Below, in pieces: positions 17,234-25,432 of a stretch of DNA of 64,000 nt. The stretch covers positions 1-64,000 of the forward strand of contig JAZQCN010000059.1 of assembly GCA_045546315.1 (NCBI GenBank), written 5' to 3'. The stretch is from RGIG2041 sp045546315 (GTDB lineage Bacteria > Bacillota > Clostridia > UBA1381 > UMGS1253). Position 1 is the stretch's first letter; the number at the start of each line of letters is the position of its first letter. The translations under genes and the position numbers were made by a program. A model generated the notes under the pieces. The model ran no database searches, was not told the origin of the DNA, and was given only the letters and a program-made list of their open reading frames with translations.

Positions 17234-20200
17234 TTATTTTTCAATAATCTTCACAATCGGTGCCGCCAAAATACCCATATCCTTAAGCTGATATTCATAG
17301 CTGTACTCATCGCCTGCCGTGCGCCATACGGTCGGGCCGAACCAGGTCTGCGAGGTATTGTTATTGTGCAGGGCGGCAAAGCTGTTGTAGCGGTTGCCGA
17401 AGAGCTTAAACTCTATCGTATGCTTACCCGCCTTTACATCCTTTACCTCCACGGTATACGGTGCAAAAGCACAGTAGCCGCAGTCCTTGCCGTCGACAAA
17501 CACCTTTACTACAGCGCCCTTATAGGTTGTTGCGCGAATCTGCAAATCGCAATCCGGTGTTTCAATCTCGTTTTTGTAGGTGACATTTCCGCCATAGAAC
17601 GGCATTGTCTGCATCATAAGCGGACCGTAGCCGATTTTATTTGCACGCGGAATAATTGTGCACGCCGTTCCCTCGACCTTCACGCCGAAATCACCAAGCA
17701 GATAGCACCATTCCGTATTCGAGCGAATGGAAAGCTTGAGCTTGATGGTTAAAATATTCTCGCCGACCTTCAGCTTCGGCAGCGGGAAGGTCTTAATGGA
17801 TTCATCGGTAAAGTAGCCGTCAATTCTTGCCTCAATCGGTGCGCCGTTGAAGGTAAACTCGTGCTTTTCGGCATTCTCAACGGCAAGACGTACGCCTTCA
17901 ACCTCAATTTCAGAGTTGATGCGGATGCGCAGTGTAATCGTATGCCCCGAATCCTTATCGTCAAACACCCACGGCTGTGGCATATCGGCTTTGTTTTCAA
18001 TGCCGATGCGCTTACGGCAAATTGTATCGAGACGCAGAATTTCCTCCTCCGGCTCAAATGCGCCGTCATCTAATGCAAATTCTGCCATATCCAGCAAAAG
18101 CACATTCGGCTCTTCGAGCGTATAATCGTGCTTGCCGCGCAGAATAATTTCCTTGCCCTCGCGCACAGGCTCCTCCTTAGTATATGCTTCCCCTTTGCCG
18201 TTACCAAGCCACAAAAGCAGACTGCTTTCGCTGTACATTTTTTGATACACTACGGTGCAATCACCATTGTAGCTGTAGCGGATTTTCTCGGTTTCACCGC
18301 TTAAGGTGTTGTACAGCACCGGTGTATAATGTCCCTTGATTTTAATCTGCACATTTTCAGTTTCCGGCGCATTGATGTCATTAAACTTTCTGTGCTCGAC
18401 ACGGTCGCCGTAGGTTTCTCTGCCGCGTGCGATAAAGAGCCACTTGCCGTTTTCGTCCTCACGCATATTGTAAATCAGAGACTCCGTCTTTTCGCCGCGC
18501 GCATTGCGGATTTCAATATCACGCTCATCAGAAAGTGCATTTAAAATCGCAAGGCGCTCAAAGCCGACGCGTGTGCATTCGTTATACAAGCCCAACACGC
18601 CGTCACTTTCAATTGCATCAATATATTTCGGGCAAGCACCGGCAAAAATAATCTTACCGCCTGCTGCTTTGAACTTTTTGAGTGCATCCAGGGTTGTCTG
18701 GCGCATCGTTTCCATATTTGGAACCAAAATTGCACTGTAGCCCATTTTGCCGACATTGAATTTGCCGTCTGCACAGCCGCCGAAGGTCTGCGGCAGCTGC
18801 GATTCGCAGATATAGTCAAAGTCAATCGTGCCGAACAAAAGCCATTCGATGCAGTTGTCAAACTGCTCCTGCATCACAGCGCGGATATCGCTCGTGTTTT
18901 CGCTCGGACCCCAGTGCAGCCAGTAGCTCTCCACCGGATGCAAAACGCCGACCTTGACCGACGGCTTGCCGCGTGTGAGCGCCGTATTTACTCTTGCAAA
19001 ATGGTCCTCTATATATTTATATTCCTTATACCACGGGGACTGATAGTTAATCGATGCCGGGTAGTCTCTTTTTGCCTCACCCGCCATCGACACCCACGAA
19101 AGATGCGGTACGCGCACGCTGATGCCGAGCGCCGCCTGCCAGTCGCCGTGGAGCTTATGTCCTCTGAAGTCAAAATCCCAGTTTGTTACGCCGTACAGCT
19201 CGGAGAGCACACCCTCTGCGCCGTATTGGTGCGCCGCAGACTGTGCCTGCTTTGCCGTTGTATATTCTCTCCAGCCGCAAAGCATATCAATGCCCGGCAG
19301 CTGAAAGCTTCTGTAGTTGCGCATCGCTTCGCCGATTGCCGCCGTCTGCGACATCAGGCTCGGCTCCTCCATCATATGCCCGGTAAACATAAGCCCGTTT
19401 TCCTCGCACCACTTGCCGCAGGTGTCCACATAGGTCGAGGTAAACAGCTCTGCAATAAAATCGTGGTACAAATAGCGGAAGCGCGATACCTTCCCCGCCG
19501 GCAAATCCCAGAAAAGCTCCGGCAGCTTTTCTAAAACATCCTCGCCAGTATAGTCTTTAAACTTTTCCGGCAGCAGCGGTGTCCACGGCAGGGTGACCTG
19601 TTCCTTGCTTGTTGCATATGACAAGGTTTGCTTACGGTTAAACTGCGGCTCATCCGTAAAAATTGCAGGCACCAAATCGCCGAACTTATCGCCGACCTCT
19701 TTTTTATACGCCTCATAGGTGATTTCTATAAACTTTTCTACCGCTTCTTTGTTAAACAAATCCGCATAAGTGTAGCCGTTATGCCAGCCGCGCTTTGCCG
19801 GTACTGCGCAGTACACAACCCATTTGTCGCCCTGCGCCATAGCATCCGCTGCAATTTGCGTATACGACTGAAGCGTCCCATCGGCATTCAAAACAATATC
19901 ATAGCTTGTAATGTAATACGCCTCGCCCTTTTCAATCGCTTCCTCCATCGGCAAAAATGCCGGCACATCGCCGCCCGCCGGCGCAAAGGCAACAAAGCGC
20001 TGGCGATATTTCGGAATTTTGGTTACATAGCCGCCTGCAAAGCCAGACGGCCACTTGTCCTCGTCATAAAGCCAGGCAAGCATATTTCGCTTTTCCGCTT
20101 CATCCACGCAGGCGCGCACATTCGCCATAAATTCCTCGCCAAGATATTCCGACGACATACCCACGCGCGAATGCATATGAAAGCCGCCAAAGCCCATCTC

Positions 20201-20344
20201 CTGCAAATACCCAATCTGGCGACGCAGCAAATCCTCGCTCAATTTGCAGTTCCAGCTCCAAAATGGTGTAGCGCGATACTCGCTGGTCGGATTTTCGAAC
20301 AGCGCCGCAGACAATGCTTTTTCCGTATTCTTTTTATACAGCAT
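17234..20344 (-). CDS. GH106-like (alpha-L-rhamnosidase-type) glycoside hydrolase
   Basis: A 1036-residue cytoplasmic enzyme. The N-terminal segment (TPFWSWNCKLSEDLLRRQ, then MGFGGFHMHSRVGMSSEYLG) and the LAWLYDEDKWPSGFAGG motif are typical of the large family placed with GH106 alpha-L-rhamnosidases, with a TIM barrel followed by beta-sandwich domains. Rhamnose specificity is not certain, because many homologues are uncharacterised. The start at 20344 follows AAGGGGG; an in-frame ATG at 20365 lacks one. It diverges from the AraC-type regulator gene and shares its palindromic promoter region. Confidence 0.78.
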   Translation of the reverse strand: MLYKKNTEKALSAALFENPTSEYRATPFWSWNCKLSEDLLRRQIGYLQEMGFGGFHMHSRVGMSSEYLGEEFMANVRACVDEAEKRNMLAWLYDEDKWPSGFAGGYVTKIPKYRQRFVAFAPAGGDVPAFLPMEEAIEKGEAYYITSYDIVLNADGTLQSYTQIAADAMAQGDKWVVYCAVPAKRGWHNGYTYADLFNKEAVEKFIEITYEAYKKEVGDKFGDLVPAIFTDEPQFNRKQTLSYATSKEQVTLPWTPLLPEKFKDYTGEDVLEKLPELFWDLPAGKVSRFRYLYHDFIAELFTSTYVDTCGKWCEENGLMFTGHMMEEPSLMSQTAAIGEAMRNYRSFQLPGIDMLCGWREYTTAKQAQSAAHQYGAEGVLSELYGVTNWDFDFRGHKLHGDWQAALGISVRVPHLSWVSMAGEAKRDYPASINYQSPWYKEYKYIEDHFARVNTALTRGKPSVKVGVLHPVESYWLHWGPSENTSDIRAVMQEQFDNCIEWLLFGTIDFDYICESQLPQTFGGCADGKFNVGKMGYSAILVPNMETMRQTTLDALKKFKAAGGKIIFAGACPKYIDAIESDGVLGLYNECTRVGFERLAILNALSDERDIEIRNARGEKTESLIYNMREDENGKWLFIARGRETYGDRVEHRKFNDINAPETENVQIKIKGHYTPVLYNTLSGETEKIRYSYNGDCTVVYQKMYSESSLLLWLGNGKGEAYTKEEPVREGKEIILRGKHDYTLEEPNVLLLDMAEFALDDGAFEPEEEILRLDTICRKRIGIENKADMPQPWVFDDKDSGHTITLRIRINSEIEVEGVRLAVENAEKHEFTFNGAPIEARIDGYFTDESIKTFPLPKLKVGENILTIKLKLSIRSNTEWCYLLGDFGVKVEGTACTIIPRANKIGYGPLMMQTMPFYGGNVTYKNEIETPDCDLQIRATTYKGAVVKVFVDGKDCGYCAFAPYTVEVKDVKAGKHTIEFKLFGNRYNSFAALHNNNTSQTWFGPTVWRTAGDEYSYEYQLKDMGILAAPIVKIIEK

Positions 20345-20372
20345 AGAAAATTCCCCCTTCTGCATTTACTTG

Positions 20373-20402
20373 TTGACTTTATTATATAACACACTATATA
20401 AT
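20373..20402 (+). promoter_or_regulatory. Promoter of the AraC-family regulator gene
   Basis: TTGACT (20373-20378) and TATAAT (20397-20402) with an 18-base spacer. The region also contains the likely minus-strand -10 (TATAAT, 20381-20386) for the divergent GH106-like gene. Confidence 0.6.
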
Positions 20403-20404
20403 AA
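20379..20404. promoter_or_regulatory. Perfect palindrome over divergent promoters
   Basis: TTATTATATA and TATATAATAA are perfect inverted repeats with a six-base spacer (ACACAC on the plus strand). The arms supply -10 sequences for both divergent genes, so one bound protein could control both. Confidence 0.5.
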
Positions 20405-20457
20405 ATCTATACTGGATTTTTACATATTTTCGCATTTTTAAGGGGTGATTTTAACCT

Positions 20458-21318
20458 ATGGCACACACTTTGGACAATCAAAGACTCAGCAAGCATAAAA
20501 TCAATGTCCATACATTGACCCAACCGAGCATAGAACTGCACAGCCATAATTTTTATGAGCTGGTATATGTTGTAGACGGTTGCGCCGAACAAACGCTGTG
20601 CGAATCAACCGTACATGTGCAAAAAGGAGATTATTTTATCATCGATTACGGCAGCTACCACAGCTATTCCGACTGTCAAAACTTTCAAATCATCAACTGT
20701 CTCTTTATGCCGGATTTTATTGACAAAACACTATCCGGCTGCACAAGCTTTGCGCAGCTGATTACCAACTACCTGATTCGCTTTAATTATACGATTCTCT
20801 CCAAAGTGCCGACGAATAATGTTTTTACCGACACAGACGGGCGCATCCGCACGCTGTTCGAATCGCTTTTGGAGGAATACAACGGCAAACAGCATGGGTT
20901 TCTCGAGCTGATCCGCTGCGGACTCATTGAAATTCTGGTGCGCTCGCTGCGCAGTATCGTCGATCCGTTCAAGCCGCAAAAGCACGATGCAACCTTAAAG
21001 CTGACACGCTATATTGACGAGCATTTTACCGAAAATATTTCCTTAAGCCATCTCGGGCGCGAGCTGAATTTCTCTCTGCCGTATTTAAGCCGCCTGTTCC
21101 ATCGCGAGGTCGGCTTAAGCTTTCAGCAGTATTTGCAAAAAATACGCATTGCACACAGCTGTCGCCTTTTGGCGGAAACCCACCTGTCGATTACGCAAAT
21201 TGCGCAGGAGGTCGGCTACAGCGATACAAAGCATTTCGGCAAAATCTTCCGCAAAACCGTACATATGTCGCCACGCGAATTTCGCAAAAGTATAGTCGAT
21301 ACAAGTGCCAAGCGATAA
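20458..21318 (+). CDS. AraC-family transcriptional regulator
   Basis: A 286-residue regulator with an N-terminal cupin-like sensing domain (HSHNFYELVYVVDG, residues about 20-90) and a C-terminal AraC-type double helix-turn-helix (HFTENISLSHLGRELNFS and ITQIAQEVGYSDTKHFGKIF). It lies between the divergent GH106-like gene and the downstream fucosidase gene. Two 16-base direct repeats spaced like AraC half-sites precede the fucosidase promoter, so it probably activates that gene in response to a sugar. Confidence 0.92.
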   Translation: MAHTLDNQRLSKHKINVHTLTQPSIELHSHNFYELVYVVDGCAEQTLCESTVHVQKGDYFIIDYGSYHSYSDCQNFQIINCLFMPDFIDKTLSGCTSFAQLITNYLIRFNYTILSKVPTNNVFTDTDGRIRTLFESLLEEYNGKQHGFLELIRCGLIEILVRSLRSIVDPFKPQKHDATLKLTRYIDEHFTENISLSHLGRELNFSLPYLSRLFHREVGLSFQQYLQKIRIAHSCRLLAETHLSITQIAQEVGYSDTKHFGKIFRKTVHMSPREFRKSIVDTSAKR

Positions 21319-21333
21319 TCCTTAAAAGATAAC

Positions 21334-21371
21334 AAGTTAAAAATATACATATAATAAGTTAAAAATATACA
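21334..21371 (+). promoter_or_regulatory. Tandem 16-bp direct repeats (AraC-type activator site)
   Basis: AAGTTAAAAATATACA occurs twice without mismatch, at 21334-21349 and 21356-21371. The repeat period is 22 bp, about two helical turns. The second copy ends ten bases before the -35 of the fucosidase promoter. This is the classic geometry of AraC-family activator half-sites. Confidence 0.7.
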
Positions 21372-21381
21372 ACAAAATGTC

Positions 21382-21410
21382 TTGACACAGTTGTATCCGC
21401 AAGCTATAAT
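21382..21410 (+). promoter_or_regulatory. Promoter of the GH29 gene
   Basis: Consensus TTGACA (21382-21387) and TATAAT (21405-21410) with a 17-base spacer, immediately downstream of the tandem direct repeats. Confidence 0.85.
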
Positions 21411-21445
21411 CAACAGTAGGAAACAAAAAACAAGGAGGGTTTATT

Positions 21446-22705
21446 ATGGCAATTCCTACACCTAAAAAATACATAGCCGATTTTGAAAAAATGGGCTTTG
21501 GTATGTTCGTACACTGGGGGCTGTATGCGCAGCTCGGCAAGGGCGAATGGATTTACGCGCACCGCGATGATTACAAAGATGTACCGCAAACGATGGACGA
21601 ATATAAAAAGCTCGCCGATACCTTTACGGCTGAAGACTTTGATGCAGAAAAGCTCGTCTTAACCGCAAAGAATGCCGGCTGTAAGTATATTACCCTTACA
21701 ACCCGACATCACGAGGGCTTTTCGCTTTACGACACCTGCGGTCTGTGCGACTTTGATGCACCGCACTCTGCGGCAAAGCGCGACCTCATTCGCGAATTTG
21801 TAGATGCCTGCAATAAGTACGACATTATGCCGGTATTCTACCACACAACGCTTGACTGGTATCAGAAAGATTTTGAAGAAAACTTTGATGCCTACTTAGA
21901 ATACTTAAGAAAGAGCGTAGAGGTGCTTTGCACAAACTACGGCAAAATCGGCGGTTTGTGGTTTGACGGCAACTGGTCTAAGCGCGATGCAGACTGGAAG
22001 GAGTCCGCGCTTTATGCAACCATCCGCAAGCATCAGCCGGAAGCGCTGATTATCAACAACACCGGTCTCGGCAACTTAGGTAAACTCGGTCATCCGGAAA
22101 TTGACTCCGTCACCTTTGAGCAGGGCAGACCGACGCCGATGAACCGCGAGGGTATGGAAAAGTATGTCGCAGCCGAAACCTGTATGACCATCAACAACCA
22201 TTGGGGTATCGGCGCTGCAGACTTTAACTATAAATCCCCGAAGGAATTGATTGAAACGCTCTGCGCCTGCAGAAAGGTTGGTGCAAACCTCTTGTTAAAC
22301 ATCGGCCCGACCGCGCAGGGCGGTATTGAGCCGTACCAGGGCGAGCTTTTGCGCATCATGGGCGACTGGATGAACATATACGGCGAAGCCATTTACGAAG
22401 GCAAGCCGTATCCGGCAAGATGCATGGGCAAAAACTTTGCGCTCAAAGGCGAAGACTGCCTGTATTTCTTCTTCCACGACCTCGCGCGCGGCGGCGACGC
22501 AAACGTTGTAGCATTCAAGAACGGTTCCTACTTTGGTGCTACTGCTTTCGGCAATGTGACAGACGAGATCGCATCTGTTGAATGGATGGACAACGGCGAA
22601 AGCTTAAGCTTCACACAAGACAACAATATGCTCACCATAAACGCAACCGGCTTCCCATACGGTATGTCCACTTGCGTTCGTGTAGCAAAAGCAAAATTGA
22701 AGTAA
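21446..22705 (+). CDS. GH29 alpha-L-fucosidase
   Basis: A 419-residue cytoplasmic GH29 enzyme that releases L-fucose from oligosaccharides. The N-terminal FGMFVHWGLYAQLGKGEW and the TTRHHEGFSLYDT segment are family hallmarks, and LWFDGNW holds the presumed nucleophile Asp174. No signal peptide is visible. AAGGAGGG precedes the ATG. The promoter carries tandem AraC-type sites. The last 452 bases, from codon 270 to the stop, are duplicated at 29236-29687 with only synonymous changes. Confidence 0.93.
   Translation: MAIPTPKKYIADFEKMGFGMFVHWGLYAQLGKGEWIYAHRDDYKDVPQTMDEYKKLADTFTAEDFDAEKLVLTAKNAGCKYITLTTRHHEGFSLYDTCGLCDFDAPHSAAKRDLIREFVDACNKYDIMPVFYHTTLDWYQKDFEENFDAYLEYLRKSVEVLCTNYGKIGGLWFDGNWSKRDADWKESALYATIRKHQPEALIINNTGLGNLGKLGHPEIDSVTFEQGRPTPMNREGMEKYVAAETCMTINNHWGIGAADFNYKSPKELIETLCACRKVGANLLLNIGPTAQGGIEPYQGELLRIMGDWMNIYGEAIYEGKPYPARCMGKNFALKGEDCLYFFFHDLARGGDANVVAFKNGSYFGATAFGNVTDEIASVEWMDNGESLSFTQDNNMLTINATGFPYGMSTCVRVAKAKLK
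22254..22705 (+). repeat. GH29 3' duplication, copy 1 (inside intact gene)
   Basis: These 452 bases align without gaps to 29236-29687 at a constant offset of 6982. I count about 26 differences (about 94% identity). From the methionine codon equivalent at 29274 onward, the two encoded proteins are identical. Confidence 0.95.
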
Positions 22706-22724
22706 AAATACATTTATAAACTAA

Positions 22725-22757
22725 GGGTGTTTTCTCCGTGGAGAAAACGCCCTTTTC
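22725..22757 (+). terminator. Terminator after the GH29 gene
   Basis: GGGTGTTTTCTCC pairs with GGAGAAAACGCCC (one G-U pair), followed by TTTTCTTTTT. It can also serve the convergent GH95-like gene. Confidence 0.85.
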
Positions 22758-22771
22758 TTTTTAGCACAAAC

Positions 22772-25420
22772 TTAAAATTCCTTCTGCGTGCCGAGTTTGG
22801 CATCGCCCAAGGTTTTGACATCCATATTTTTTGCATCTTCATGCACAAACTCTACAGACGCACCATTTACAGAAGATACGTAAATCTTCATCCCTGCCTG
22901 CGTAAAGATGCGATATGTTTCACCATCGCGAACTGCGCATATCGCACAACCATCTGCATCCGCAAATTTTACCTCTCCATCTATATTCTCAAAAATGATG
23001 CACAATTCACTGCCGAAACGACTCTCAATCTCCGCTGTAAATGCACCGTTTTTATAAATGGCAGACACCAAAAATCCACCCTCTGCCGCAAGCTTAAAGG
23101 CACATTCGTCCCCTTTTTCCACCGCGGCAAACAACCGAAGCGTCCCATCATAGCTTTGCATAAGCATCTCATTAACGGCGCAAGCGATAATCGGCAAGGT
23201 TTCATAATTAAATCGTCTAAACTTCCAATGCGGTACGGCAGAAAACAGCTCCGGCTTGTCGAGGAAAAATGCGTGGTTAAAACGAATCGCCTCCTCGCCA
23301 TACTTTCCGCGGATATTCAGTGCCCTTCCGCTCTCCCAACGCATTAGATAAGTATTTACATTGCTTGCATCCGCGCCAAAACCTTGTGGACACACAATCC
23401 AGGTAGACACCGTGCGCATAAGTTGCGCTTTTAAATCCGCCGCAAGTCCCATTCTTGCCATATAAATCGGCATCATGCACCACGCCATACAAAGGGCAGA
23501 CTGCCGACTTTGACCATCGCGCTTCTCCATCGCCGTAGGATGCATCATGATACTGTTGTAAATCATGTTATAAATCGGCGTATCCTTGTCCCGAATACCG
23601 ACCAAACCCGCCGGATAAATTGGCGACATTTCCGCGTCCGGAAAACCATAATAACTCATGGCTTGCTTTTCCGATGTGCCGAAGGTTTTGCGCATCGGCT
23701 TCGTAACATCAATCTCGAGCTGCACGCTACCATCCGGCACAGAATTGATACGATGTTTCGTGTTGGCAGGGTCACTCAACTTACCAACTGTGAGCACCTG
23801 ATTTCCCCGCACCGATCTTCCGCATCCAATGCCGTTTATAAATTTTTCGCATTCAATTTCGTCTGCATCCAATGCCGTCGCTGTAAAATCCACCAAATTT
23901 ACCAATCTTTCCTTATAGCAAGAAGCTTTTGGCTCTTCCAAAACCTCCGCCAAAACTTTAAATAGCGCGCGAATATGCACCAAATCGGTAATACAATCAT
24001 CAAAACATGGCGAACCTTCATAGGCAGATGTGTTGGAAATATGATACTTTCCGTCTGCCCCCAGCTTTAACAAATCCAGATAAAATGCGCCGATTTCCTG
24101 CAAGATTGGTAAAGCCGTTTCCCTGAAGAAGCACTCATCTCCAGTATATCGATAATGCTTGTACATCAAAAGTGCAATCTGCGCACCGCAGGTGCAGTTG
24201 TCCAAACACTCCTTATCGAGCATCATTCTGCCCGCCATATCGCAAATATCCGAATAGTGTGCACCCTTACCGCCACGCAAAACCCGCGCCGCATGCTTCG
24301 CCTGCGGCAATTGTGCCTTACGGAAATCAAAATACGTTTTTAAAAGCTCCGGATGATTGGTTGCACTAAGCGCATTCATCATGTGCTGTGTGTTATAATG
24401 GAGATATAAATTCCATGGGACAAAATCGTGATTAAATCCCCAGATGCCGTTGCAAAAATGCGGCGGATATTTCCCCTTCAACTCACAATTCGCATAATAG
24501 AGATTCAAATACCACAAATTTTCGATAAAGTCCTCGGTTTTCGGCAATGCGACGTAGGATTGACTCCAAAAATCCACCCAATCCGAGCGATGCGCATTGT
24601 ACAACAACGCTTTGCCTGACTCCGCTGCGGTGCGCACACGCATTAATGCATCTTCCTGTGCCGTTTTGGCATCCGCACCAAAACCAAAAGCGATATAAAA
24701 ATCAATTTTATGCTTCTGTGCAGTCAAAAACTGCATTTCTGCAGTATGACTCGTGTTGGCACTGCAGGTATAAACCACATCCGACTTCGGCAAAACCGCT
24801 ACGGAAAAATATTGCTTCCCAAGTGCCTGCGTCACACAAACTCCATCCAGCTCCACCTGCGTTGAGCTACCACCCAGACCAATGCTTGCATCACCGTCGT
24901 AGCGACCATACCAGAACTGAAAGGTCCTGCTTCCCCAGCGTTTGAGTGCCGACCGTAAAGAAAACGCTTCTTTAGCATCCAAATCAAGCGACACAACCGC
25001 AGACTGTGCCATCTCTGAAACAAATGCAAAAATCTCTGTTTTGCAAAACGGTGTGTCCGCCGAAATCTGTGCCGTTGCATCCGTCAAAGACAAGCGGCTT
25101 TCAAATGCATTTTGATAAATGGTATCAAACAACGGACAACCGAAATCAAGTACAAACTCTGCACCATTGCGCACGACCAAATGCGTCTCGTCCTCTTTAT
25201 GGTCGTAATACTCCATCTCGGCAATATCATCAAGCAAATCGGTGTGGTTCACCTGAATATGCAACTGCTCTTCGCTTAAATGGAGCAAAAGACCCATTGA
25301 ACCGTTCCCAAGCGGCAAGCCATAAATCGGGTCGCATACCGGTGCACGAAAAACCACATCATGATGCGCCAGAAATTGCGTCGTTTTAAGCTTCGAAAAA
25401 TTATCTTGGTTAATTTTCAT
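22772..25420 (-). CDS. GH95-like glycoside hydrolase
   Basis: An 882-residue cytoplasmic protein. Its N-terminus contains GLPLGNGSMGLLLHLSEEQL followed by a VNHTDLLDD stretch, the layout of the beta-sandwich opening domain in GH95 fucosidases and relatives (GNGxxG motif). A helical (alpha/alpha) barrel follows. The overall match to GH95 is distant, and catalytic residues could not be assigned, so a DUF5703-type relative is also possible. It is the last gene of the minus-strand cassette AraC-DMT-hydrolase-GH95-like, 12 bases after the previous gene. Confidence 0.65.
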   Translation of the reverse strand: MKINQDNFSKLKTTQFLAHHDVVFRAPVCDPIYGLPLGNGSMGLLLHLSEEQLHIQVNHTDLLDDIAEMEYYDHKEDETHLVVRNGAEFVLDFGCPLFDTIYQNAFESRLSLTDATAQISADTPFCKTEIFAFVSEMAQSAVVSLDLDAKEAFSLRSALKRWGSRTFQFWYGRYDGDASIGLGGSSTQVELDGVCVTQALGKQYFSVAVLPKSDVVYTCSANTSHTAEMQFLTAQKHKIDFYIAFGFGADAKTAQEDALMRVRTAAESGKALLYNAHRSDWVDFWSQSYVALPKTEDFIENLWYLNLYYANCELKGKYPPHFCNGIWGFNHDFVPWNLYLHYNTQHMMNALSATNHPELLKTYFDFRKAQLPQAKHAARVLRGGKGAHYSDICDMAGRMMLDKECLDNCTCGAQIALLMYKHYRYTGDECFFRETALPILQEIGAFYLDLLKLGADGKYHISNTSAYEGSPCFDDCITDLVHIRALFKVLAEVLEEPKASCYKERLVNLVDFTATALDADEIECEKFINGIGCGRSVRGNQVLTVGKLSDPANTKHRINSVPDGSVQLEIDVTKPMRKTFGTSEKQAMSYYGFPDAEMSPIYPAGLVGIRDKDTPIYNMIYNSIMMHPTAMEKRDGQSRQSALCMAWCMMPIYMARMGLAADLKAQLMRTVSTWIVCPQGFGADASNVNTYLMRWESGRALNIRGKYGEEAIRFNHAFFLDKPELFSAVPHWKFRRFNYETLPIIACAVNEMLMQSYDGTLRLFAAVEKGDECAFKLAAEGGFLVSAIYKNGAFTAEIESRFGSELCIIFENIDGEVKFADADGCAICAVRDGETYRIFTQAGMKIYVSSVNGASVEFVHEDAKNMDVKTLGDAKLGTQKEF

Positions 25421-25432
25421 CGTTTCTCCCCC

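Noticed and set aside
19628..20389. A 253-codon plus-strand frame opposite the GH106-like gene
   Set aside because: Antisense shadow without ribosome binding site or recognisable domain; the minus frame carries conserved motifs.
21334..21371. Start of a CRISPR array
   Set aside because: Only two 16-base repeats with a six-base gap, placed against a promoter; no cas genes in the window.
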